Below are positions 1-8,625 of a stretch of 64,000 nt of DNA, one piece after another (the stretch's first letter is position 1; every line of letters starts with the position of its first letter). The translations under genes were made by a program, and so were the position numbers. The stretch is from IMG/VR virus record IMGVR_UViG_3300027782_006229, positions 1-64,000 of that record. One strand, written 5' to 3'. Source of the DNA: a virus. The notes beneath the pieces were generated by a model. That model made no database searches. It worked only from the letters and a program-made list of their open reading frames with translations, and was not told the DNA's origin.

Positions 1-1590
1 ATAGCTCGTTATACCATATAATGATTGTGGGTTAACCATTATGTTCATCCCGAAGTCAGTAACAACTAATTGTTTAGGTTTACCGTTATCATCTGTTTCA
101 GCTATTTCGAAATACATCTGGCAAATGTCTTCATACAATGCCATTAGAGCCCATATAGTTGCCATCACCTTATCATCATGACAACCATCTTTAGCAGCCC
201 ATGAACCGTTAGGGTATCTAGTGAAATCACGGAATTCTCTAATAGTTTCTACATCATTTAACTTAACACACTTAAGTTCTGATACCCAATACCTCATATT
301 AGTTACAGCTTTTCCTTTAGTGTTAGAATGACATATCATTCCGTTTTGTTGTTTACGGTTAGCTAATTGACCACCCCAGTTTACAAGACGTTCATAGGAA
401 AATCTGTTCCTTAAAGCATCAGCAACCTGTGCACCAACACCATTTCTTTCAACAAGAGCTAGTGGGTTACCCCATTGCCTCAATATTTCAGGTACTTTTG
501 TGGAAAAGTCGTAAGGTGATATCTTATTATTAGAATATACAGCCACCTGTTCAATATTAGTGAGATCAGTTAAATCGTATATGGTAATAATAGAGTAATC
601 TTTACCTATACCTTCAGCTGTATCAACACCAGCTGCATAAATTCGTTCAGGTAGTGGTGAAACAAAGATTCTATAACAACCATTTTCATATATTTCAACA
701 GGTTGTTTAACAGCTCTCATTAGCTTATCAAAATATTCATGATCAATAGCACCATCACCATGCTGAAGGAAAACACACTCATATTCTTGTAACCAAGCTT
801 CATAAGAACCTAAGTTTTCAATGGTTTTCTTTTTAAATGCTTCATTTCTATTAGGTGGTTCATCCCATTTAATTTCATCAAAACCGAATCCGTTATCACC
901 TTTTACTGCACCCATCCATAATTTATGAAACAGGTTACCTGTACCATTGGGTGTTGATGCAATTAATATTTTTGCTTTTTCAGCTGAGGAAATCGTAGGG
1001 TAAACGGACTTCCAAAAGTCTTCCATAAGACCAGGTTCAATGAAAGCAAGCTCATCAATGAATAATAAGGAAATAGCCATACCACGAGCAGCACTACCTG
1101 TTGTGGTTGAAATACTAATCTCAGATCCATTAGCTAATTTCATAGACGTCTTACCATATTCTTCAACACCTGGTTTTAACCAGTTTGGTAGTTCCTCATA
1201 TGCTAATCTAATACGTTTAAAGATTTCAATAGCTGTTGCTTCTTTGTTAGCTACAATAACAACACGTTTATCTGCTTCAAAACATGCATGATGTAACGCT
1301 TGGATTGTATAGAGGGTACTTTTACCACTTTGTCTTGGTGACAATAAAATGAAAAACCTGTTATCTCTCATCTTTCTCAACACTCGACGTTGATATGGTC
1401 TAAGAGGTATTTTCATTCTACCTTTATCTGGATGAACGATGAAAAAATACTCTTCTGCAAAGTGTAAAATATTTTGTGCACACTTTTTAATTTCCTTCAC
1501 CTTCAATGGTGTGTACTCAAACACAGCTCCAGCAGTAGGAAGCGAAGGGTTATTTAAGTAAGTCTGTTTCTTTTTTATTGGACCTGACAT
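1..1590 (-). CDS. terL: Terminase large subunit (TerL, T4 gp17-like), 3' end cut by window
   Basis: This is the ATPase-nuclease motor that packages DNA into the prohead. Translating from the ATG at 1590 gives 530 codons with no stop, so the gene continues past the left edge. Seen: Walker A SPRQSGKST with its lysine near residue 90, Walker B LLFIDE with D179, a nuclease motif GVDTAEG with D323, and a second acidic pair HDDK near residues 472-474. The order ATPase then RNase H-like nuclease is that of the T4 gp17 family, whose usual length of about 550-610 residues fits. It is divergent from the head gene at 1608, with only 17 nt between them. Confidence 0.95.
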   Translation of the reverse strand, partial: MSGPIKKKQTYLNNPSLPTAGAVFEYTPLKVKEIKKCAQNILHFAEEYFFIVHPDKGRMKIPLRPYQRRVLRKMRDNRFFILLSPRQSGKSTLYTIQALHHACFEADKRVVIVANKEATAIEIFKRIRLAYEELPNWLKPGVEEYGKTSMKLANGSEISISTTTGSAARGMAISLLFIDELAFIEPGLMEDFWKSVYPTISSAEKAKILIASTPNGTGNLFHKLWMGAVKGDNGFGFDEIKWDEPPNRNEAFKKKTIENLGSYEAWLQEYECVFLQHGDGAIDHEYFDKLMRAVKQPVEIYENGCYRIFVSPLPERIYAAGVDTAEGIGKDYSIITIYDLTDLTNIEQVAVYSNNKISPYDFSTKVPEILRQWGNPLALVERNGVGAQVADALRNRFSYERLVNWGGQLANRKQQNGMICHSNTKGKAVTNMRYWVSELKCVKLNDVETIREFRDFTRYPNGSWAAKDGCHDDKVMATIWALMALYEDICQMYFEIAETDDNGKPKQLVVTDFGMNIMVNPQSLYGITSY

Positions 1591-1593
1591 ATC

Positions 1594-1601
1594 TCTAAAT
1601 A
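1594..1601 (+). promoter_or_regulatory. Candidate late promoter for the 1608 gene
   Basis: TCTAAATA lies 6 nt before the ATG at 1608. It fits the gp55-type late box and spacing seen at many other genes here. Confidence 0.5.
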
Positions 1602-1607
1602 TTATAT

Positions 1608-1823
1608 ATGACCAATGCATTAGTATCGCGAGTGGTTGCAGTCTGTGAGGAATTTACAGATACCGTATTATATGATAACATACATAAGAGTATTATTGTC
1701 AATATACATAAGGAAAGATTTCCAACCTTGAGGAAAGAACTTAAAAAATACGGTTACAGGCTTGTACATATGTCAAAAATGATAGAAACAAACTCTTTCA
1801 CTTGTGTTTTTATTCGCTTTTGA
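1608..1823 (+). CDS. Small hypothetical protein, 71 aa
   Basis: No family is recognised. The product is 71 residues, mildly basic, with no predicted membrane segment. It is the first gene of a plus-strand head/neck cluster and is divergent from terL. A late-type box sits 6 nt before its ATG, and the next gene's late box overlaps its stop codon. Its position beside the terminase suggests a head or packaging role, but nothing in the sequence shows that. Confidence 0.6.
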   Translation: MTNALVSRVVAVCEEFTDTVLYDNIHKSIIVNIHKERFPTLRKELKKYGYRLVHMSKMIETNSFTCVFIRF

Positions 1824-1830
1824 CTAAATA
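1823..1830 (+). promoter_or_regulatory. Candidate late promoter for the 1837 gene
   Basis: ACTAAATA, overlapping the stop of the previous gene and ending 6 nt before the ATG at 1837. Confidence 0.5.
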
Positions 1831-1836
1831 AAATAT

Positions 1837-2718
1837 ATGTCAAAAAAATCTCTAATGAATTTAGGTATGATCTACAGTAATATACTCAATAACGTTAAAG
1901 TTGTTGAGGAAAAAAGTTTACCTAAAACCCGAGGTACTGGTGCTAAAGAACTTAATGATAAAGGCGCAGCTGATTTACAAGATGGAGGTCCAACAGAAAA
2001 GGGTGGATTTAAGCCAAGTGAGATTGATTCTAAAAAGCTTTCTGAAAAAGATATTGAAGAAAATGAATATGCAGGAAACACACTTACTGCAGAAGAAGAT
2101 GAAGAAATTCTTGGAAAATCATCACACCGAGCAATAAATAAGTTTATGAGCAAATCTATTTTTGATAAATTATATGAAAACGTAATGTCTGATTCCATGA
2201 TGGGAATGGATAACGAAGACGCCGAAACAATGGAACTTGATGCCCTTGGTATTGATAGTGACATGGGTGGTGAAGATATGGGTGGTGACGAAGACACAGT
2301 CACAATCACACTATCTAAAGACCTCGCTAAACAACTTCACGACGTACTTATGGGTGTGATTGGTGATGAAGGTGAAGGTGAAATGGAAGATATGGGTGAA
2401 GAAGATATGGGTGGTGACGAACTAGATTTCGAAGCTGAAACACCAGAAGAAGATGAAGAAGAAATGGGTCACTCTATTGTAAATGCTAAGAAGCCTAATA
2501 TGGGTGAAAAAGGCAACAATAAAGTCAACGTGAAACTTAAGCCAAGTGGTGGTTCAAGTGGTGGTGACGGCAAATATACCGATGAAGTAAATGGTAATGC
2601 TGGTGATCTTGGTCACGCTCTTGTAAATGCTAAGAAGCCTAATATGGGTGATAAAGGCAACAACAAGGTGAGTGGTCAAACAAAGACTGGTAAAGTTGGT
2701 AGCGACTTCTTCGCATAA
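1837..2718 (+). CDS. Acidic repeat-containing head-region protein, 293 aa
   Basis: No exact family is recognised. The protein is strongly acidic through its middle (runs rich in E, D, G and M at about residues 110-210). Near the C-terminus it has two copies of a roughly 20-residue unit built around VNAKKPNMG(E/D)KGNNKV, separated by a glycine-rich linker. An internal segment FDKLYENVM resembles the short peptides found at the N-termini of other proteins in this genome. The acidity and location next to terL suggest a prohead core or head-interior role; this is inference. A late box precedes it and a terminator follows it. Confidence 0.75.
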   Translation: MSKKSLMNLGMIYSNILNNVKVVEEKSLPKTRGTGAKELNDKGAADLQDGGPTEKGGFKPSEIDSKKLSEKDIEENEYAGNTLTAEEDEEILGKSSHRAINKFMSKSIFDKLYENVMSDSMMGMDNEDAETMELDALGIDSDMGGEDMGGDEDTVTITLSKDLAKQLHDVLMGVIGDEGEGEMEDMGEEDMGGDELDFEAETPEEDEEEMGHSIVNAKKPNMGEKGNNKVNVKLKPSGGSSGGDGKYTDEVNGNAGDLGHALVNAKKPNMGDKGNNKVSGQTKTGKVGSDFFA

Positions 2719-2745
2719 TATTTAAATAGAAGCTAATAATTGGGG

Positions 2746-2774
2746 AGCTCGGATGTTAATTCATCCGAGCTTTC
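2746..2774 (+). terminator. Rho-independent terminator after the 1837 gene
   Basis: A 10-bp stem (AGCTCGGATG paired with CATCCGAGCT) with a 6-nt loop is followed by TTTCT. It lies 28 nt after the stop of the acidic head protein and before the late box of the next gene. Confidence 0.75.
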
Positions 2775-2784
2775 TACTGTTTAT

Positions 2785-2792
2785 ATTAAATA
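2785..2792 (+). promoter_or_regulatory. Candidate late promoter that sets a GTG start at 2798
   Basis: ATTAAATA followed by exactly 5 nt and then GTG at 2798. This spacing is the reason for preferring the GTG over the ATG at 2753, which lies inside the terminator hairpin. Confidence 0.55.
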
Positions 2793-2797
2793 TTATT

Positions 2798-3124
2798 GTG
2801 ACTTCTTTTAAACAGTTCATGGGTCAACCCAAAAATTCCAAAACACTTCATATAACTGGTCGTAACCAAAGAATGAATCCTATGAACCCTAAGGTTGCTA
2901 AGGATAAAAAGATTAGCGGTCAAAGAAAGACTATTGAGGTTGAATCTTTATTCAAAGGCATGAATCCAAAGCCTTTTTTAACAGATGATAGAGCTTTTAC
3001 AGTAAGTAAAGAGTATGGTATTAATTTACCACAAGAGGGTGAGATGGTTAAAGTCAATTCAAACTCGGATATCTCAATGACAAAGGAAAACGGAAAATAC
3101 TATCTTACAAAATCTAATGAGTAA
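2798..3124 (+). CDS. Small head-region protein with capsid-targeting-like N-terminus, 108 aa
   Basis: The start is placed at the GTG at 2798 because a late box lies 5 nt before it and because it gives an N-terminus VTSFKQFMGQP, like MNTFKQFF and MITFKQHH in other proteins here. An upstream ATG at 2753 would put the first 15 codons in a terminator hairpin. The rest is basic and hydrophilic with no recognised domain. Its end overlaps the neck gene by 8 nt, so the two are translated from one transcript. Function unknown; a head-interior role is inferred from the N-terminus. Confidence 0.65.
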   Translation: MTSFKQFMGQPKNSKTLHITGRNQRMNPMNPKVAKDKKISGQRKTIEVESLFKGMNPKPFLTDDRAFTVSKEYGINLPQEGEMVKVNSNSDISMTKENGKYYLTKSNE

Positions 3125-3950
3125 TTGTCGTCCATTACAAAGCTGTGATATATTTGCTGGTTCTAACACAGCGGATTGTGAAATCTTTAACGCTAACAAT
3201 TTTCAAGGTGAGCAGATCATCTACGATAATGCTTTCAAAGACTTAATTAAGAATTTTGGTACAAACGTTAACTATTACGTTAATACATACAATGTATCTG
3301 CAACGGATAACTTTTATGGTGAGGACCCTACAAGACCATACTCAGCTCCACGAAATGTGAGAATGTATGTTGAGGTAGGAGCTAATGCAATCACTCTTAG
3401 AAAGTTTGGTTTCGTAAGTGATGAAGAATTTACAGGATATTTACATATCGATACGTTTACTTCATTATTCAGTTCACTTGCATATAGTACATTTGGTCAA
3501 AGAACTGAACCTAAATCTGGTGATGTTGTGGAATTAGTTGATTACTTCTGTCGACCAGGTGATAGAGGTCCAAGAATGTATGAAATCACTGAGAGAGTTG
3601 ATGAAGATATACCAGCAATCAACCCACTTTACGGTTCATATGTATATAAATTAAAAGGTAAACGTTTCGAATACTCATTCGAACCTGGTTTAACTGGTGA
3701 ATCTGGTAACAATCAAGTTTACGATAACACATTCTCTGGTATTGTTTCATCATCACCAGATTATTATGTATTGAGTCTCAATAATGAAGATGTGATATTA
3801 CATCTCAATGGTGATTTTGAACTTGCAATTGCAGAGATACAACAAACTATAGGTGTGAAATCATACCCAGGTAATGTAGATCAACTTAGTATTGACATGG
3901 TTTTTGACCAGGGTGTCAATAACACTGATATCTACGGAACTTACGGTTGA
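3117..3950 (+). CDS. Neck protein, T4 gp14-like, 277 aa
   Basis: The family of T4 gp14 forms the head-to-tail connector with gp13. Seen: a central block with FYGEDPTRPYSAPRNVRMYV, then EPKSGDVVELVDYF and a C-terminal segment GKRFEYSFEPGL. I recognise these as characteristic of the gp14 family in marine T4-like phages. Length (277) is close to T4 gp14 (256). The last 10 nt overlap the convergent methyltransferase gene. No gp13-like gene is visible between it and terL, so gp13 would have to lie elsewhere. Confidence 0.7.
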   Translation: MSNCRPLQSCDIFAGSNTADCEIFNANNFQGEQIIYDNAFKDLIKNFGTNVNYYVNTYNVSATDNFYGEDPTRPYSAPRNVRMYVEVGANAITLRKFGFVSDEEFTGYLHIDTFTSLFSSLAYSTFGQRTEPKSGDVVELVDYFCRPGDRGPRMYEITERVDEDIPAINPLYGSYVYKLKGKRFEYSFEPGLTGESGNNQVYDNTFSGIVSSSPDYYVLSLNNEDVILHLNGDFELAIAEIQQTIGVKSYPGNVDQLSIDMVFDQGVNNTDIYGTYG

Positions 3951-4669
3951 GCTAATGGTGTTAATTTAGACGCCATTACACACAGTCTTTTTCTTTCTGC
4001 AGATTTGAACAACACTTTGAAATGTTTGAACCCTAGAGCTTTGAGCATGTAAATCAATACTCGATCATCATTTGGTTTCCATGAAACACCTTCAATACCT
4101 GTTAGTCCATGTTCAAGTTCTTTGCTTTCAGTATTAAACACCAAGCATGGTTTATCACTTTGCACACTTGGATCATATGCTGTATTGATTGTGATAACAT
4201 CTGTTGTTAAATTGGCTACTTTGGCTAGATCTGCAAATGGAAATGCTAAGTGATAGAAAATACCATTAAAAAATGTAATATCAAATGGTTGTAATGTATC
4301 CAAAATCTTGAAATCAGCAACTTGAAAAGTTAGGTTATCAGTATTGTAAAGATTGATATTTTGCTTGAGCCAATTTGCTTGATTGATCCACAGGTCCCTC
4401 ACATCAAAGCCAAATCCACGCTTGATGCCCAACTTCTGACATTCAAACAAGTGTCCCCCTGCATTGCATGCTACATCCAACACAGTCTTATCTTTGATAG
4501 TATCACCAAAAATCCTTGTTAATGGTGCACTGATGTATTTTTGACTGCTGAACCCAGACTCACTGCCAATAAAGTATGGTTGTGTTAAATCACTTGTTTT
4601 TAGTGTTTCAGTAATTTGGACATCATGATGCCATTTACCCACTAGCTGTTCGTTATATGTCAGTTCCAT
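3941..4669 (-). CDS. SAM-dependent methyltransferase, 242 aa
   Basis: Class I methyltransferase fold. Seen: the SAM-binding motif VLDVACNAGG near residues 62-71, an acidic residue in FGFDVRD at the end of the next strand, and a later FFNGIFYHL segment. Overall it resembles small CmoB/UbiG-like enzymes; the substrate cannot be told. It is the third gene of a minus-strand block glycosyltransferase - sulfotransferase - methyltransferase and its start overlaps the sulfotransferase by 17 nt, so the three are probably co-translated. The context suggests modification of a sugar or a virion surface component. Confidence 0.85.
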   Translation of the reverse strand: MELTYNEQLVGKWHHDVQITETLKTSDLTQPYFIGSESGFSSQKYISAPLTRIFGDTIKDKTVLDVACNAGGHLFECQKLGIKRGFGFDVRDLWINQANWLKQNINLYNTDNLTFQVADFKILDTLQPFDITFFNGIFYHLAFPFADLAKVANLTTDVITINTAYDPSVQSDKPCLVFNTESKELEHGLTGIEGVSWKPNDDRVLIYMLKALGFKHFKVLFKSAERKRLCVMASKLTPLAQP

Positions 4670-5282
4670 AATTAAATTTTGTAAATATTTCTTTTTCTGT
4701 GTTGTATATAATACTCTTTGTTGTTGAGCTTATATTTTTTCTATCATAAACTTGGATATTTGTATGAGTTGGTGGCATCTTTACTTTACCATCTGCAAGA
4801 TCTTGCATACGTGTAACATTGTATGGTTCACCAATTTCATCAAGTATATTTATCAAATCTCTGTACAAATGTTCTGTTTTTCCAATTTTGGTGACTTTAT
4901 TGGTAGTTGGAAAATTAGCATCTTCACCCATGTATCTCTTCACTAACACTGTAAACTTACCAAGCCAGAATTGCCCGTAATCATCAATCCACTTATCAAA
5001 TGATTTGCTTTTCAGCTCATCACCACTGAACCTAGACAGTGGTTGCATTTTATTCCAGTGATACCATGAATGCCACCAAGTAATGGGGTTTCTAACAAAT
5101 GTAAAATTGATTCTATTGTCCTGTGGCATCTGTGATGCAAATAAGTGACCATGATGAGGTGTTGTGAATACTTGATCTTTATCCTTGATACACCCAACAT
5201 TCCACAAAATAGATTGTATTGATGTACCACCACACTTGGGTATGTGAATAAACTTACTGTTTTGTAAAATTGCGTTTGACAT
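4653..5282 (-). CDS. PAPS-dependent sulfotransferase family protein, 209 aa
   Basis: Members transfer sulfate from PAPS to a carbohydrate or protein acceptor. Seen: the 5'-phosphosulfate loop FIHIPKCGGTSIQS at residues 11-24 and the 3'-phosphate motif FTFVRNPITWWHSWYHW near residues 60-76. These are the two hallmark motifs of the family, in the right order and distance. At 209 residues it is short but complete. It sits between a GT8-like glycosyltransferase and a methyltransferase. An APS-kinase-like gene at 52.8 kb could supply the donor. Acceptor unknown. Confidence 0.88.
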   Translation of the reverse strand: MSNAILQNSKFIHIPKCGGTSIQSILWNVGCIKDKDQVFTTPHHGHLFASQMPQDNRINFTFVRNPITWWHSWYHWNKMQPLSRFSGDELKSKSFDKWIDDYGQFWLGKFTVLVKRYMGEDANFPTTNKVTKIGKTEHLYRDLINILDEIGEPYNVTRMQDLADGKVKMPPTHTNIQVYDRKNISSTTKSIIYNTEKEIFTKFNYGTDI

Positions 5283-5283
5283 A

Positions 5284-6519
5284 CTATATATTATTCACTA
5301 ACATATAATTATCAATGTGTTCAAGCTTAACTTTTGCATTTAAAGCAGGTCCAATGAAGTGGAGAATCATTTCAGCGCCAGTGGGCGGCTCCATGTTACC
5401 AAAACGCACAACACCTGTTTCAGTATTGCTTAAATTGCCAGTAGGAATGAGTTTTACTTTTTTATCAAACATCACTGAGTTAGTAAGAGCATTTGTACAA
5501 AAATAGTAGTTCATAAATGACTGCTCAAAGAAATATTCACCAGGCCAATTCTGCATAAACCAATTTACATTTTGAAAATGTAATTTCATTTTTGTGGAAT
5601 TTTTAAACAAAAATTGTCCAGCATTGAATGGCATCTGGTTGTTATCTGTTATAACAGTATAGTCAGCATCATTTATCATTGCAAATCCATGATAAAAGCT
5701 TGTTTTGTGAGTATCTAATTTAAGATTTTTATTGTATGCAGTGTAAATTTTGTTGTATTGTATGTTTAAACCAAATACTTCTGAAATATCACGTGTTATA
5801 ATTGTATCTGCATCCAAATACAATATTTTTTCATAGTTGTTTATGTTTTCAAAGTCAAATATTGTTGTTTTAACTGTTGATGCAGCAACACCATCAATTG
5901 GTGTAGATACTAGTTTGTAAGTTACTGCTCTATTGTTTGTACCCAATGCTGTTACAATTTTTTCTTTTGTTGATGCATCTGTAAACACCAAAATATCAAA
6001 GTTTGCAGCATTGCTTAAAGAGTTAATTGATTTGACTAATAGGTTAACATAATTAATGTCACCAAATACTACATAATACAGTAAATTTTTACCAGTACGA
6101 ATGTTTCGACTAGTTGTACTATTCTTAACAGTCAAAGCTTTGGTTCTCACTTGTTCTAACAACTGCCATTTAACTTGCTCTGTATCTTCATATGGAGTGT
6201 TGGTATTTTTACGCATCAATGTTCCGCGATTGTATTCAACACCTGACAATTTTTCAGTACGTGTTGATGCATATCTGCGTAAATCCTCTGCATTAACAGC
6301 TTTATTTTTACTAACAGATATGCTGCTAGTTTCTCCAGTTATAAACTCAATATCGAACGATAAATTTGTAGCTTTATGAAACTCATCGTCATGTAACCCA
6401 ACTGCACCCAAGGCTAATGTCTCTGGTGTGAGTGATACAGAATAGTTGTTAACATTCAAAGTAACTGCATGAATGCTTGATAAATTACTTGTGATTGATT
6501 TTGGAAGTAAAATTTTCAT
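5284..6519 (-). CDS. Glycosyltransferase, GT8-like C-terminal domain, 411 aa
   Basis: Residues about 135-400 form a GT-A glycosyltransferase like family GT8: LLYYVVFGDINYVNLLVKS at the domain start, then the metal-binding DxD in ILYLDADTII near residue 235, and a C-terminal HFIGP histidine motif. The first 130 residues have no recognised fold and are specific to this phage; they may anchor the enzyme or bind the target. The gene is 3 nt from a fibre-type repeat protein downstream and 2 nt from the sulfotransferase, so the block lies among fibre genes. Glycosylation of fibre or capsid proteins is a reasonable inference. Confidence 0.85.
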   Translation of the reverse strand: MKILLPKSITSNLSSIHAVTLNVNNYSVSLTPETLALGAVGLHDDEFHKATNLSFDIEFITGETSSISVSKNKAVNAEDLRRYASTRTEKLSGVEYNRGTLMRKNTNTPYEDTEQVKWQLLEQVRTKALTVKNSTTSRNIRTGKNLLYYVVFGDINYVNLLVKSINSLSNAANFDILVFTDASTKEKIVTALGTNNRAVTYKLVSTPIDGVAASTVKTTIFDFENINNYEKILYLDADTIITRDISEVFGLNIQYNKIYTAYNKNLKLDTHKTSFYHGFAMINDADYTVITDNNQMPFNAGQFLFKNSTKMKLHFQNVNWFMQNWPGEYFFEQSFMNYYFCTNALTNSVMFDKKVKLIPTGNLSNTETGVVRFGNMEPPTGAEMILHFIGPALNAKVKLEHIDNYMLVNNI

Positions 6520-6522
6520 ATA

Positions 6523-7659
6523 TTATGTTGGACAGCTGTTTATACTCTCAACTACACCGTTAATGTCAGTATTAAAGTATGTATTATAACCGTATCGGTA
6601 TAAAGACAATGCGGCTAGCCTACCTCCTAGACCATCATTACTATAAATAATAGTTCCAATACTAATAGATGTAGTTGTAGTATAAAAGTAGGTATTTAAC
6701 AAATCTGGTTGACCACAACCAGAAATATTATATGGCCATGAATACACACAAGCTGCAGTACTGGTGATTGCACCTGTATGTGCAGTATAAAGTATACCAG
6801 CGTAAGCAAATGTAACAAATCCCACCGGTACAGTAAGGTTACTGTCAGTATACACTGCGACACCATTTTGAAGTGTTGAATCTAACCACGCTGTGTAGTA
6901 AGTTGTTGGTGTGCCGCCATCCCTATAGCTATTACAATCAGCATATGTAACCCATGATCTATAACAAGGGTATAATGCTGTAACAGACCCAGCAGTCGCG
7001 TTATAGTTGTAATTACTCCGGACAAAATTACCATTATATTGAATAGTTAATCCTTCATCAGTATATATACTACCACCAGGGAATGGGGTGCTATCATCAC
7101 TCCAAACCGTTGTTCCACCTCCAGACTGATTACAATCACCATAAATTGTAAATTGGTAAGGACATGTAGCTAAACCAGATGCAGCTGAGACTAAACCATT
7201 ACCATCTGTTTGATATCTATAGTAAGTACTGGAACCATCATAATATACGAATAGTGTTTGATTAGCCCATGGTATTATCAATGCTGTATCTGAGTATATA
7301 GTACTAGTAGCTGTCGGTGTTGTTCCAACTTGCGTATATACAGTAGCGCTCGAAAGGAGTGTGCAATCGGTATATACTGTGTATGAACTGTAACAAATTG
7401 CTTTTGTGGTAATTAACCCAGAACCATTAGTTGTGTATGTATAATTTGAATATACAAATGACGTATTCGTAAGTGGTGTTGTTAATGCTGCAGTTGTATA
7501 TACAATGGTACTAGTACCAATATCTATAGGAAACCCAGAGTAAACGTAAATTGTGTATGGAGAACTACCACCACAATTGGGAGATACCGTATATGAATCA
7601 CTAGCAGGAAGGCTACCACGCTTTGAACTAGCTATTATACCAAAAACTACAGGAATCAT
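6523..7659 (-). CDS. Repeat-built appendage protein with paired-cysteine units, 378 aa
   Basis: No named family is certain. The protein consists of about five units of 65-75 residues. Each unit has a VYTD- or IYSD-type strand followed by a TTP- or VP-type turn, then a Y-rich strand, and ends with a cysteine pair such as C-x8-YTDC, C-x7-YGDC or C-x8-YADC. Similar VYTDxxLTxP repeats occur in surface and phage tail proteins, especially of Bacteroidetes. Lysines are almost absent and Y, T and S dominate, as in fibre shafts. It starts 2 nt before the end of the 7661 fibre gene and so belongs to the same transcript. Confidence 0.7.
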   Translation of the reverse strand: MIPVVFGIIASSKRGSLPASDSYTVSPNCGGSSPYTIYVYSGFPIDIGTSTIVYTTAALTTPLTNTSFVYSNYTYTTNGSGLITTKAICYSSYTVYTDCTLLSSATVYTQVGTTPTATSTIYSDTALIIPWANQTLFVYYDGSSTYYRYQTDGNGLVSAASGLATCPYQFTIYGDCNQSGGGTTVWSDDSTPFPGGSIYTDEGLTIQYNGNFVRSNYNYNATAGSVTALYPCYRSWVTYADCNSYRDGGTPTTYYTAWLDSTLQNGVAVYTDSNLTVPVGFVTFAYAGILYTAHTGAITSTAACVYSWPYNISGCGQPDLLNTYFYTTTTSISIGTIIYSNDGLGGRLAALSLYRYGYNTYFNTDINGVVESINSCPT

Positions 7660-7660
7660 G

Positions 7661-8239
7661 TTATTTTAAGTTACCAATCAAATACCAAGTGTTGGTATCT
7701 GTTTTAATTAATGTACCAGCAGCATAATTACCAGCAAGAGATAGTGAATTGTTAAAACTATTGATGGTTACACCAACACCTGCAGATAAAACAGTGTAGT
7801 TGCTGGCTGATTTATTACCTTGCACGACAACCAGTTGTGATCCTGTAGGAAATGCTACTGTATTATTACTTGGTACACCATAATATGTATTTGTACTGAA
7901 TGTATCTATGGTAGTTTTATTAGCATTTGCAAGCGTTAAACGGTAATTTGCAGCTGCTGTACTGCTAACAGATGTTACAAAAGTTGCAGCACTTACTGTA
8001 CCTGTAAATACAGACCAACTACCACTATTTGCTTGAACCGTACTGTAGACTGATGTATTATTTGCACTTTGAGAACTTACTATACTATAAATCGTTAGGG
8101 AACGCTCTAGACCACCAACACTAATTTGATTGAATGCACTGGTTCCCGATAAAACTGTACTAATGTTTAATAACAGACGATCAGTACTAGCAGCAGTAGT
8201 AGTAAGTTGAAGAGATGAAAAGTTTACAGGTGTTGACAT
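7661..8239 (-). CDS. Short tail-fibre protein, 192 aa
   Basis: The first 70 residues are closely similar to those of the repeat fibre at 8626-10146. Both begin with VNFSSLQ, then TTAASTDRLLL, then FNQISVG and ERSLT(I/V)YS. This shared module is probably the attachment domain. The remainder is β-rich and ends with a short strand-turn region typical of a fibre tip. It looks like a truncated or alternative fibre sharing the same docking site as its longer neighbour. Confidence 0.75.
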   Translation of the reverse strand: MSTPVNFSSLQLTTTAASTDRLLLNISTVLSGTSAFNQISVGGLERSLTIYSIVSSQSANNTSVYSTVQANSGSWSVFTGTVSAATFVTSVSSTAAANYRLTLANANKTTIDTFSTNTYYGVPSNNTVAFPTGSQLVVVQGNKSASNYTVLSAGVGVTINSFNNSLSLAGNYAAGTLIKTDTNTWYLIGNLK

Positions 8240-8258
8240 AGAGATAAATTAAAACAGA

Positions 8259-8600
8259 TTAAACTTCATTCAAAGTTACGGTACCATCTGCATGTATAGT
8301 AACAGGTTTATAGTAGTTAGCCATAATACCTGCAGTGCATCCTGGTTTAAGAGATTCAAGATAAGAACGAAGACCTTCTGAAATTACAAACAAATCTTTT
8401 GCATCAGTTCCAAGATATTCTAATGTTTCTTTGGCACCAAAAGCAACACCATTTTCATCTGTTTTTTCACTCCATAGCAACGACATACCAATTTCCCACC
8501 GTCTCAATAAATTATCAAAGCTGTTACGAGTGTAGTCAACTAATGCAGTTGCTGTTTGTTGTTTGATGTCAATTGCATGAGGTGGGTTTAAAATGTTCAT
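8259..8600 (-). CDS. Conserved phage protein among fibre genes, 113 aa
   Basis: A small soluble α-helical protein starting MNILNPPHAIDIKQQTA. Proteins with this N-PPHAID start occur beside fibre genes of several T4-like phages; their function is not known to me. A late box (TATAAATA on the minus strand, 8606-8613) ends 5 nt before the ATG. It lies between two fibres with a common N-terminal domain and may be a fibre assembly factor or a structural adaptor; this is inference from position only. Confidence 0.7.
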   Translation of the reverse strand: MNILNPPHAIDIKQQTATALVDYTRNSFDNLLRRWEIGMSLLWSEKTDENGVAFGAKETLEYLGTDAKDLFVISEGLRSYLESLKPGCTAGIMANYYKPVTIHADGTVTLNEV

Positions 8601-8605
8601 AATAC

Positions 8606-8613
8606 TATTTATA
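8606..8613 (-). promoter_or_regulatory. Late promoter TATAAATA for the 8259-8600 gene
   Basis: An exact T4 late consensus octamer on the minus strand, 5 nt before the ATG at 8600. Confidence 0.7.
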
Positions 8614-8625
8614 TGCTAAACTAGT

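Noticed and set aside
1872-2309. Antisense serine-rich ORF in the acidic head gene
   Set aside because: Its composition mirrors the E/D/G-rich sense strand; no independent support.
2753-2797. ATG at 2753 as the start of the 108-aa protein
   Set aside because: It lies within the terminator hairpin and before the late promoter; the GTG at 2798 fits promoter spacing and the shared N-terminus.
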